The translations under genes and the position numbers were made by a program. A stretch of 64,000 bases of DNA, taken from assembly GCA_951812625.1 (NCBI GenBank), contig CATOSP010000004.1, positions 1-64,000 of the forward strand, read 5' to 3'. Origin of the DNA: an uncultured Dehalococcoidia bacterium (lineage in GTDB: Bacteria > Chloroflexota > Dehalococcoidia > Lucifugimonadales > UBA3495). Positions 27,370-37,300 of this stretch are shown here, piece after piece. A model generated the notes under the pieces. It searched no databases. It was not told the origin of the DNA and saw only the letters and a program-made list of their open reading frames with translations. The first letter of the stretch is position 1. Each line of letters starts with the position of its first letter.

Positions 27370-27396
27370 GAGGAGGAGATCGGTTCGACCCTCCTC
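27370..27396 (-). terminator. Possible hairpin downstream of brxL
   Basis: GAGGAGG and CCTCCTC can pair around a 13-base loop between the brxL end and the HNH gene. There is no T-run after it on the minus strand, so termination is uncertain. Confidence 0.3.
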
Positions 27397-27459
27397 AGTT
27401 TGGGGAAATTACTGCACCCCGAAAACAAGGTTTCGATACCTGCCATCGCATCCCCAGCT

Positions 27460-29647
27460 TCAGTCTCCCATTGCCTTCAATAGGGCTTCTCTCACATCTG
27501 CGTAATAGATGATACCCAGTTTGGTCGCCATGTCGTCGGACAAGTCGTTCAGCTGCTTTCTAGCGGAGATTGGAATCAATAACTGGACCGCTCCTTTCTC
27601 AACAGCGAGTTCCGCCACGTTCACCGCGTTATGCACGGGGTCCAGCCCGCCTCCAAGATTCAGGCCCCCAACCGTTGCAAGTCCGCCCTTTAGGCTCTTC
27701 CCTAGAAGGGCGCCGCATAGTGCCAATAGAGCGGGAAGCCCAAGGAACGCTCCGGTCCTCGAATTGTCGAATGCACGGAGTTGGATTGTGAACTCATGTG
27801 CACGCGGGTCTCGGTCCCCCACCAAGTCCTTGGCCTGCGTGACGAGGTTTCCTTGAGCATATCTGACGCTCTCTCGGAACGGACCGGGAGCAGGAACGTT
27901 GATGATCTTCATTCCTGAACCTGGTCCAACGTTTACCTCAATGCGATAGAGACCCGTATTGTCATCCAGCCCACCGGGGCTGATGGCCCAGACCTGCCCC
28001 GGAGGAAGCGGGTCTGCCGCAATTGCATCGTCGCTTTGGAGTTCGGGCGTGGCAACGAATCGTTCGACCCCGTCCTCGCCCATCGTGTAACTGAAGTGAG
28101 TATTCCTAAACTCGGCGCTGCCAATCCTTTTCTGTTGCTCCTTGACTCGGCGACGGCACTCAAGCGCCAAGCGGACCGCCCACTCAACGTCTTCATCCAA
28201 AATTTCTGCTTCCCGGCCAGGGTGGAGGAGCTTCAACAGGCCGTCCAAAGTCCGATTCACTGCTGTGGTGTCTCGTCCGCTAAGGGCGCCACCATATTGG
28301 ACTCGTCCCTGAATTGAGGAAAGCCGGTTTTCAGATCGCAGTTGGGACCAACAGTCTGATAGGAAGTCGTTCACCAGACCAAAGTGGTCTGTGAAGTATG
28401 AACGGTCCAACTTCGGCACGTCCCAACCTGGCAGATAGGCATGGATACGATCCATGAAGGCCGTGTCATGCCGCATCTCTGGCGGCAGGGGTTCCAGCAG
28501 GTGGCCAATCCGCTGCTGGTGTTCGACATCAACGTCAAGATTACCCACGAACACCAAGCTACCGTTCGCGCGTATGCTTTCGCGGCCCCTGCTGAACTCG
28601 CCCGACTCCATGTAGCCCTTCATGATATTGACGCCATCCTTCTGATCGAAGGAGACGCCGGAGATCTAGTCGAAGCAGACGACATCGTACTGGGCAACCA
28701 GGCCGCGCTGTCCCGTTGCGTTATTCACGAACATGCGGGCTACCGTTGCCTTGCCCCCAGAGATCAGGTGGGAAGCAGGGGATATTTGCTGAAAGAGATG
28801 GGACTTGCCCGTACCGCGAGGGCCGAGTTCGACCATATTGAAATTGCGGTCTACGAATGGGATCATCCGCAGTATCAGGACATCTTGGGACCGTGGGCTA
28901 AGGGCGGAAGGCTCGAAGCCAACGCTTCTCAGCATCAGGTGCTTCCATTGATCCGTAGTAAAGGCCCTGCGCCCAGCAGCGAGATCGTCCAGCATCCCAC
29001 GCTTGGAGAGCTGGATCGGGCGTAGGGCCTCGATTCCAAAGGGTCTACCCCCCTTTTCTTCTGCCACGGTGGCGTCGTAGGTAAGCTCTAGCTCCGCATA
29101 GAACCCGCCAGTCAGCATACGTTCGTGCGCAGAAACCAGCTCTGCGGAGATACGAACGTCGTTCAGCCTCAGGCTCGGCAGGGTAGCCATGTAGGAATCG
29201 GAACGGGCGTCAAGTCGAGCCGTGATGATGTCTATGAGCTTGACCGGGCCGAGCTCACGGGCACGTGACTCGAATAGCTCCTCCTCGCCGGCCCTGACGG
29301 TCCGGTATTGCATCTGCGATTCGACGATGTTCAGGCCTTCTTGTATTTCCGTCTCATCTGTGCTCGCGCAGTATCTCCCTAATACTACAGTTGCACATAG
29401 GCTGACTCGGTAATTTCGACCTTGGTAAACGGGCAATTTCGTTACAGGAAGAGACGTTGCCCGTAGCTGGAACCTGCGGTGATCAAGGTTGACCAATGCC
29501 TCGAAAAACTATCTGCAACTGTAGTACTAACAAGAACTCGGCGACGTATTCGGGAACAGGGTATCTCCCCTTGAATGACCGGGCTAAGTCCTTGCGAACC
29601 ACATACCCCTCGAAGGCTTGCGCCGCTAGAACGTCTAGTTCATCCAT
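27460..29647 (-). pseudogene. brxL: BREX Lon-like protease BrxL, broken by a MITE and a nonsense codon
   Basis: The frame opens at ATG 29647 with MDELDVLAAQAFEGYVVRKD and the RYPVPEYVAEFLL start of BrxL, but a 144-bp MITE enters here. Removing it with one TTAG restores EFLLGRY. The gene then continues through Walker A GPRGTGKSH to VVCFD. The Glu codon of the Walker B motif is TAG (28666-28668), and the same frame resumes at once (ISGVSFDQKDG). The downstream part reaches the Lon-type protease domain, whose catalytic Ser-Lys region lies near GALLGKSLKGG, and ends at 27460. BrxL (about 680 residues) is the last gene of type 1 BREX operons and follows pglZ, as it does here. Both lesions should abolish function. 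Confidence 0.88.
29383..29526 (+). mobile_element. 144-bp MITE, copy 1 (inside brxL)
   Basis: Perfect terminal inverted repeats TACTACAGTTGCA / TGCAACTGTAGTA, flanked by CTAA at 29379-29382 and 29527-29530. The identical element is at 59377-59520. The target pattern YTAR and the 16-base match of its right end to the IS701-type element ending at 43259 point to mobilisation by an IS701 transposase. It carries no gene of its own. Confidence 0.85.
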
Positions 29648-29663
29648 GACGAGTGTGACCAAC

Positions 29664-31204
29664 TTATGAACCCCCAACGATTGTGCTCGTTTGAGCCAGA
29701 ACTATGCCGTCGGAGCCAACTACCACGACCAACGCCGCCGTATCCTCATGCTCTGCATCTTCAACTAGGAGGAACACTTCACCTTGGTCACCAAGCTCCT
29801 TACCACCCATAGCCAACGTGGTAGCGGGGTCGCCTCCTTTGGTACGGATGTCTACACGTGCGCCAGCCGCTGACCCCTCGATCGTAATGTTGCACCGTAG
29901 CCGCCGCCACCTCACCTCACTTACGGACACGGTAGCCTGGGCAGCGCGCCCTGTTGCAGAAAGAATAGGGATCACGCACTCCTGCGGGCTTAGGCCACCG
30001 TGCTCGTATTCCTTGCCAGCTTCATAACAATGGATACCCGGCGCTACGGCAATGCGGACGGTGCGGTCCCAGTGCCAAGATAGAACCTGTTGGTCGGGCC
30101 GGGAGCCTTCCTTCAGTCTTGCACACCTCCCCTTTCGTAACTCGGTGAGGTGTTCCGGCAACTCGGCTTTGGGCAGACCGCCAGGCATCAGCAACCACCC
30201 GTGATCAGTGACAACTACCACCTTCTGCCATCCGTGTTCCAAGAGAACAGTTATCCTTTCGACAAGTCCTCGAAGCTCGGCGGCGGCGTGATGGGCAACT
30301 CTCCATCCATGCTCGTGGCCGTATGCGTCTATGCTTCCGAACTCCGACCAGGCACGCCCGGCAATGTTGCCAAGCTCTTCAGTTCCCAGAATCTGGAAGC
30401 CTGCATCTCCCACCACCCTTCGCAGAAGTTGAGCGGTTACCTTTGATCCGTTCGCTTGAACCACCGTGTCGAAGTCTTCGCCGGCTGCTAACGCGGAGGC
30501 CGCAGGCGAAACTGCGGGTTTCGCCGTAGCCGTCACCGATGGCAGGGCCGTCAGACGTGGCTCTACTCCCGCCTCGATTCCTTGCTGTTCCAACATCGTT
30601 CCAAGACGACGCGCCAAATCAAACCGAAGGCCATCGACGAACAGCAGGCACATTCCGTCCGCAACATCCGGTGGAGATGCCGCTTGGTATCCGTCTGGCT
30701 CGGATGCAACAACAGCGTCTTGAAACGTCTCAACTATCCTTTCTAGCCACGGGCGATACACAGTCCGTGCGGCAGATTGGACGGCCCTGACATCATCCAG
30801 CCTCTCTACGGAAGCGAGGGCGTCAAGTACCGCCAAGTCCGCAACCCATCCGTCATTTGCATAGTTGTGCATTATCTCCGGTATGGACGTACCCCACGTC
30901 ATCCTTTCGGTGACTTCCGCCATCTTCGTGAGATACTGTAAAGCCTTGGCAAGAGGAGCAGACCCCAGAGAAGCCCATACCCAGCTTCGCCGCTCACCGT
31001 GGTTCTGTTCCAGTTCGAGAATCTTGCTCCGAGCAGCATCAGGGTCTAGGCTCGACAAGCCGACCAGGGCGTCACGAAGAGCTATCTCCGCCGCTTCATT
31101 GTTCTGGGGCCACGATTCCGAGCGGTCGAGAAGCGGTAAAGTCATCTGTGGTTTGGCTTCTCGCAACCGGTCAGGAATGGCTACTACCCAGTCAAAGTTG
31201 ATTT
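29664..31204 (-). pseudogene. pglZ: BREX PglZ, C-terminal part only
   Basis: About 500 codons remain, without the N-terminal half. The alkaline-phosphatase-like PglZ core is visible: LLFVDGLRFDLARRLG, LTALPSVTATAKPA, then VVVVTDHGWLLMPGG with the metal-binding Asp-His. The open frame runs backward to 31206, where an IS630 element begins. On the far side of that element nothing resembles PglZ, so the 5' half and the rest of a BREX operon (brxA, brxB, brxC, pglX) are gone. The 3' end lies 16 bases from brxL, the normal BREX order. Confidence 0.85.
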
Positions 31205-31205
31205 A

Positions 31206-32394
31206 GGCGGTGAATCAGGGTTACCCCTTCAGATGGTATGCTGGTGCCGGATTGTGTAGTTGTGAGGTGGCGGTATGGTCCGAGAGAGGTTTGCGGTCAG
31301 ACTCAACCCGGAGGAGCGGGAACGTTTGGAGCGTCTGGTGCGGGCGGGGAGGAGCCCCGCGCGAGTTGCGACACGGGCACGCATCCTGCTCAAGACCAGC
31401 GAGGGCTGGTCTGCTCCCAAGGTGGCCTTGGCCCTGGATGTGGCCGAGTCCAGCGTATACCGCATCAAGCGGCGTTTCGCCGAGGACGGGCTGGACAGGG
31501 TGCTTAAGGACCGGCCCCAAGCCAACCGGTACCGCAAGCTGGATGACCGGGCCGGGGCCCATCTCACCGCCCTGGCCTGCACCCCGGCTCCCGAGGGGTA
31601 TGACCATTGGACGCTGCGGGCCCTGGCTGGCAGGGCGGTGGAGTTGGGACTGGTTACGTCTTTGTCCCATGAGAGCGTGCACCGGCATCTCAAAAAAGCA
31701 CCCTCAAGCCGTGGCAGAGGACGCAGTGGTGCATTCCCGAGGTGAGCGCCGACTTCGTGGCCCACATGGAGGATGTGCTGGACCTCTACGCCGAACCCTA
31801 TGATCCCATGAGACCGGTGGTCTGCTTCGACGAGACCTCCACCCAGTTGCTGGTCGATGCCCGTCCGCCCATTCCGGCGGCCCCGGGGCGTCCGAGGCGG
31901 GAGGACTACGAGTACCGGCGGGAGGGCACCCGCAACCTGTTCCTGACCTGCGAGCCCCTGGCTGGCGCCATGTGGAGATAACGGAGCGGCGCACCAAGGT
32001 GGACTTCGCCCATCAGATGCGCTGGCTGGCGGAGGAGGCCTACCCGAAGGCCGAGGTGATTCGGGTGGTCTTGGACAATCTGAACACCCACCGCAAGGCG
32101 TCGTTGTACGAGGCGCTCCCGGCGGAGGAGGCCCGGCGCATCGCCCGGAAGCTGGAATTTCACCACACGCCCAAGCATGGCAGTTGGCTGAATATGGCAG
32201 AGATCGAGTTCAGCGTCATATCCCGCCGCTGCCTCGGGCAGAGGCGCCCGGAAGAGGACAGTCTCTGCCGGGAGGTACATGCTCTGGAGCTGGAACGCAA
32301 TGAGGCCCAGGCGATCATCAACTGGCGCTTCACCACCCAGGACGCCAGGACCAAACTCCATCGCCTCTATCCCCCTATTCCCAGCTTGACTGAG
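31206..32394 (+). mobile_element. IS630-family element in pglZ
   Basis: The left boundary is the TA at 31204-31205, where pglZ stops. The right boundary is the TA at 32395-32396. The ends show weak inverted similarity (about 12 of 20 bases). It contains a transposase gene broken into three frames. The sequence directly right of it belongs to an IS5 element and then a lipoprotein gene, not to pglZ, which implies a deletion or rearrangement at the IS. Confidence 0.65.
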
Positions 32395-32400
32395 TACTAG
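31275..32400 (+). pseudogene. IS630-family transposase, three frames
   Basis: Frame 1 (31275-31745) gives an HTH domain (RSPARVATRARILLKTSEGW, then VAESSVYRIKRRF). Frame 2 (31742-31981) gives [14 protein letters not shown] with the first catalytic Asp. Frame 3 (31972-32400) gives VVLDNLNTHRKASL and HHTPKHGSWLNMAEIEFSV, with the second Asp and the Glu. Breaks are near 31690 and 31965. The ordered motifs match IS630-type enzymes of the group with Thr-Pro-Lys-His-Gly-Ser-Trp-Leu. Inactive as written. Confidence 0.85.
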
Positions 32401-33283
32401 GGCGTGTTTGCAAACCCAATTGTGGGGCCTAAACTGGAAGGGACAGGTTGAAATGAGAGGTGAGGTGTGTGGGGCGAGGAGATTCAACGGATGATCAATG
32501 GCGGCGACTGAGGCCGCTGTTGCCGGCCTGGAAGCCGGAGAGCGGACGGCCTGGGAAAGACCATCGCACGGTCATCAACGGGATTTTATGGATTTTGCGT
32601 CGGCGCCCCATGGCGGGACCTGCCCGGGCGCTTTGGCCCCTGGGCTACCATAGCCAGCCGTTTCTACCGGTGGCGGAAGCAGGGATTGTGGGACCGGCTT
32701 CTGGCTGAGGTGCAGCGGGAAGCTGACGCCATTGGGCAGGTTGAGTGGGAAGTCCATTACGTGGACGGGACCAACGTGCGGGCACATCAGCACGCTGCCG
32801 GGGCAAAAAGGGGAGGGCGACCAGGCGCTGGGCCGGTCCCGGGGAGGGTTCGGTACCAAAGTCCATCTGAGAGTCGAGGGTCAGGGCAAGCCGGTGGCAT
32901 TCGTGCTGACCCCGGGTCAGCGGCACGAGGCCAGCGTGTTCGAAGAGTTGATGACCCAAGGGGAGGTGAGACGCTCCGGGCGTGGCCGTCCCCGCATCAG
33001 GCCCCGGCGGGTCTGCGGCGACAAAGGGTACAGCAGCCGCAGGATTCGGGCCTATCTCAGAAGGCGGGGAATTCGCTACACCATCCCCCGGAAAACCAGC
33101 GAACGGCGCACTGGTCCTTTCGACCGGGCGCTGTACCGGCAACCCAATCTGGTGGAGCGGACCATCAACCGGCTGAAGCAATTCCGTCGGATCGCCACCC
33201 GGTATGAGAAGAAGGCCGAGAACTATCTCGGCTATGCTGCAAATCGGAGCGTTGCTACTCTGGTTATAGTTTGCAAACACGTC
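32401..33283 (+). mobile_element. IS5-family element
   Basis: 883 bp flanked by CTAG at 32397-32400 and 33284-33287. Terminal repeats GGCGTGTTTGCAAAC and the reverse-complement end GTTTGCAAACACGTCC differ at one position. It landed one base past the right TA of the IS630 element. Its transposase gene is broken. Confidence 0.8.
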
Positions 33284-33307
33284 CTAGAACGGGAGCATAT
33301 CCGCTGA
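32460..33307 (+). pseudogene. IS5-family transposase, frameshifted
   Basis: The 5' part (32460-32708) reads DQWRRLRPLLPAW and HRTVINGILWILR, the usual IS5 N-terminus. Pieces in two other frames give YHSQPFLPVAEAG and EWEVHYVDGTNVRAHQ. The C-terminal part (32732-33307) gives FGTKVHLRVEGQG, VCGDKGYSSRRIR and RTINRLKQFRRIATRYEK, the second Asp and the Glu region. At least two frameshifts lie between 32600 and 32820. The last frame runs past the IS end into flanking DNA. Confidence 0.82.
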
Positions 33308-33308
33308 G

Positions 33309-33642
33309 TCAGGGCCCGACAGCCCCAGTTTCTTGAAATACTCTGCTCAGGTACTCCTCCAGACCCGCGCCGGTATCATCCTTCTCCGGGGTCTGAATGC
33401 CATGTGCCTCTCGCATGCCCTTGTAATCGTTCAAATACACGGAATGCCAGTGTCCCCCGCCGGATGGCATCGGGATGACCGGCAACAAGCCCGCCAGTCC
33501 CTCACGGATGGGAAGTTCCGAATCTCGCGGTCCTTCCAGATGGTCGGAACCGCAGGCCGTCAGCAGCACTGACAGTGCCAGGGCCAAAGCCGTACGGGAC
33601 AGCCGTACGGGACAATAGTTGCAGTGTTGTGGCTAAGGACAT
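33309..33642 (-). pseudogene. Small lipoprotein broken by a 13-base duplication
   Basis: From ATG 33642, behind GGAG, the frame encodes MSLATTLQLLSRTA and then shifts, because 13 bases (33588-33600 and 33601-33613) are present twice. Removing one copy gives a perfect lipoprotein signal ending in a lipobox (ALSVLLTAC), followed by about 75 residues (SDHLEGPRDSELP..., GGGHWHSVYLNDY) that stop at 33309. The corrected gene would have 106 codons. Without correction only a TTG start inside the signal could produce the mature part. The product is unknown. The stop lies about 20 bases from the IS5 element. Confidence 0.65.
33588..33613. repeat. 13-base tandem duplication
   Basis: The plus-strand unit AGCCGTACGGGAC occurs twice head to tail (33588-33600 and 33601-33613). 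It lies in the signal-peptide part of the lipoprotein gene. The inner CCGTACGG is itself palindromic, which can favour slippage. Confidence 0.9.
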
Positions 33643-33722
33643 CGCTATACTCCTACTGGACATTTCGACGGCATTCGAGCTTCAAGTACGGCTCAGCGAC
33701 AGCAGCATTTTAGACCTTCTTC

Positions 33723-34345
33723 CTATACCCTGGTCACCGTCTGGGTGATTCCACCGCCCGTCATGGGCGCCCAGTCGCCGTGGGGGACATTCACGGAGAA
33801 AGCCCCGCCATCGAAGTCGTCACCGTCGAAAGCTGACAAGTTACAGGCCCGAAAGGAGACGTAGTTATCTGTACGCGGCGCCGCCAGCCCCGCCGGAACC
33901 TTATAGATCACCCTGATCTCCGCAGCCTCGCCCTCATTCACCCGCACGAACCGGCCCTCGAACCTCGGGTTCAGGACCAAGCCCGACGGGGCACTTTCAC
34001 CTCTACCGTGGCTGTGTTCCCGGTGGGGTTTACGACATATCTGTTTTCCGGGTTGGGGGCCAGCCTGTAGACCAGGTCCCCGAGGCCGACTCCGCTCTCC
34101 GGACGGGCAAGGGACAGCCGGGCCCGGATTTAGGGTTCGGTGATAAACGGGGACGCGTCTGATTGCACCGCCTCGATCCACACCCGCGGGATGGTGCTGT
34201 TGTTCGCCGCCGCCACGTCCGTGAAGCTCGCCAAGTCGTTGCCGATGGCGTCCTCCAGCACTGAGCCCGACCTCGGCTTGTCGTACCGTACCTTCGTAAT
34301 CCAACACTCCCGTAGAGGTCCTGCTCATGAGCCCGGGCGTCCGGG
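33723..34345 (-). pseudogene. Decayed 3' part of a secreted-protein gene
   Basis: Coding-like stretches occur in at least two minus-strand frames. One (about 34320-34020) reads PRSGSVLEDAIGNDLASF and NSTIPRVWIEAVQSD, with a stop inside, then LARPESGVGLGDLVYRL and ENRYVVNPTGNTATVEVK. The other (about 34000-33723) reads APSGLVLNPRFEGRFVRVNE and ends VNVPHGDWAPMTGG. These resemble the ends of SwmB/Ig-like domains of the adjacent adhesin. It may be a lost C-terminal extension of that adhesin or the relic of a second one. Confidence 0.5.
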
Positions 34346-34348
34346 TTG

Positions 34349-37300
34349 CTACGGGGTAGGCCCCGGTACGGTAACCTCCCGCCGTTCGGATAACGGCCTC
34401 CGATCATGGGTGCAAACGGCGCCCTGGACAGTGCAGTCCGCCGTCACCGGCAGCACGATGGTCACCGTGCCGTCGCCTTCGGGCGTGATGTGAATCTCCC
34501 AACCGATGTTGCTGGGCTTGTCCAACCGCCGGGACCTGGTCACGTCGCCGCCCGTCACGGTGAAAGCGTGGTCACGCAGGGTCTTGTAGCTGAAGCCCAG
34601 CAGGTTCTCGCTGAAGCGCAGCTCGAAGGTGAAGTGGCCGTTGTGGGACCCGGGCACCGACGATACGCTTGCGGTCAGGCGGTCAGCCGCCGGGGTGTTG
34701 TTGGCCGCTGGCTGCGCGCTTGAGGAGGCCGCGGCGTTGCCCGCCGGGTCCTGGAGTCTTGCGGCAGCCCCGTCCGCGGGAACGGTGTAGTCCACCGTCA
34801 CCGTGTCGCCTGAGAAAACTGACGTCACCAGCGTTATGGTCACTGTATCTCCCAACACCTCGACGGTATCCACGCCACGGTCGTTTGCCGCCACCGTTAC
34901 TGAGAAGGCGGACTTGTCAGGCGTCTGGTTGGCGTCCAGGGCCTCGTCGAATGTGATGGTCAAGGTTGCGCCGTTCACCGACGCCGACGAGAGCGCGGGC
35001 GCGGTGGTGTCCCTGGGAGTGCCATTCATCTCCGTAGAAGGGCCGCTGTCCCCCGCCGAGTTGACGGCGACTACCCGGAAGGAGTATTCCACCCCGTCGG
35101 TGAGGCCGGACACGGTGTGGTCGGTCCAGGTCACCGTGGCCTCGGAGACATCGGCGGGGGTGTCCCAGTTGGCTGAGGACTCTTTCCACTGCACCTTATA
35201 TCCGGTTATTTCCGAACCGCCATCGCTGGCGGGAGCGTTCCAGGACAGGTCCAGCTTCCCGGAGTCGTTTTCAGATACTGTCAAGCCGCCAGGACTCCGA
35301 GGCACGGCCGCGGCCACCGCTTCGGTGCCAGTGCTGATTACCGTTTCGGCATTGCCGGCGTCGTCGGTGAAGCTCACCCGCACCTTGATGGTCTTGCCCG
35401 CGTCGGCCGCGGCCAGGGTGTAGCTGCTGCCCGTCGCACTGTCTATGTCAGCGTCGTCCGCCAGCCATTGATAGGTGTAGGAGACGTTGGTCAGCCCGTC
35501 GCCGTCGCTGATGCCGGACGTGTCCGCCGTCAACGTCTCTCCCACCTGCACCGTGCCGCTGAATGTCGGCGTTCCCGACGCCGGGCTGTTGGGACGTGGC
35601 TCCACCGTCCCCGTCGCTGCGCTGGTGGCCGTCTCGGCGTGGCCGGCGTCGTCGGTGAAGGACACCCGCACCTTGATGGTCTTCCCTACGTCGGCGGTGG
35701 TCAGGGTGTAGCTGCTGCCCGCCCCACTGTCTGTGTCAGCGTCGTCCGCCAGCCATTGATAGGCGTAGGAGACGTTGATCAGCCCGTCGCCGTCGCTGAT
35801 GCCCGACGTGTCCGCCGTCAGCGTCTCTCCCACCTGCGCCGTGCCGCTGACGGTGGGCACGCCCGTGGCGAGGGTGTTTGCCGCCTCCCGGCCCTGCTGC
35901 CTCGTCTCGGAATCCCTCTGCGTCTGCGGCGCCGCCGTATTGTTGGTCACCACCTGGCCGCTGAACGACACGGCGGCGTTGCCCAAGGCGTCCTGAATCC
36001 TGAAGTCCGATTCCCCGGTGGGGACGGTGTAGTCCACAGTCACCGTGTCTCCCGCCTCCACCGCCGGGAACAGCAGAAGCGTCACCTCGGACCCGCCCAC
36101 GCCCGTACCCAACACCGTGCGGGACGCACCGTTGACTGTGACCGCGAACAGGCCGGGTGACAGGGACCCGCTGTTGTCCATGGTCTTGTCGTAGGTCAGC
36201 GTCAGGGAGGAGCTGTTTACCGTGGCTGACTGGAGCTGCGGGGGGGATTCGTCTTGGCCTCCCTGGTTGGTCCCAACGTCCGGGCCGAATTCGGCATTGG
36301 CGATTTCCTCCGGCAGGAACATGGACATCGCCCCCCGGTGCTCCAGGGACACGTTGAGCTCGCGGCGCACGTCGCGGATGATGCCGCCGTTCAAGGCCAG
36401 GGAATTTGCCAACACCTCGACGGTGTCGTGAGACCCGTCCCGGTCCTTGAGGTGGTAGGAGAAAAGCAACTGGCTGGTCCCTCGTCCCCGCCGGTACAGC
36501 GCCACCCGCTCCTCCGTGCCGCCCAGCGTGACCAGCAGCGTCGGCCTTCCGCCCAGGGTATCCACCAGCACGTCCTCGCTGAACTTGAGCGTTACCTCCA
36601 GGGCTTCACCGGAGTTGAAGAGGCCGTCGTCGCCGGGGTCGTTGAAGACGGGGTCGCTGACGATGCGCGCGGGTTCCCCCTGGTGGGAATCCCGCTCCGA
36701 CCGGTCCAGGTAATATCCGTGGGACAGGTTGGCCTCCACGCCCGTTGCCACACTGGTGATGCGGCCATCGCGCGCCCGCACCCTGTCGGGCAGGAGGTGG
36801 ATGCGGTCAGTCGAGTCCCGCACGGTGTAGGTGAACAAGGTGCGGTCGGTGCCGGAGCCGCGGGCGTAGGTGGCCGTGTATCTTGTGGACTCGAGGCCGT
36901 AGCTCAGCCACATCGTCGGGGCCTGGCCGCCCTGGGGGACGGTCACGTCGACCGCCTCGTTCCACACCAGCGTCACCTCAACAGTCTCGCCGGTGTCGTA
37001 CCGGTCGCCCCCGGGCGGACCGTTGAATTGGATGTCGGCGATCCACGGGGCGTTGGGCTTCACGCATCGGATCCCCACGTCCTCGTAGCGCCGGCACCCG
37101 ACCCTGCCGGACTCGGAGCGCCGGTGGCGGCACTCCAGCAGGTCCGACTCCGACCCGTTGCACCGCACGTCGTCCAGCCAGGTGGGCTGGCCGTCGTCTC
37201 CCGCCGGGAAGAAACCGGCCCTCCGGCCGGAGCCGGCATTGAAGCGGCTGGCATCCACCACGGAACCCCCGGCGAAACCCAGTTGCCGGCAGGCCACGTC

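Noticed and set aside
27370..27396. GGTTCGACC as a tRNA T-arm
   Set aside because: No acceptor, D or anticodon arms around it; it is the loop of a short hairpin.
28441..29025. 194-codon plus-strand frame opposite brxL
   Set aside because: The minus strand holds recognised BrxL sequence with Walker A; the plus frame shows no family motif.
31229..31765. Minus-strand frames opposite the IS630 transposase
   Set aside because: The plus strand has ordered HTH and DDE motifs; the minus frames are shadows.
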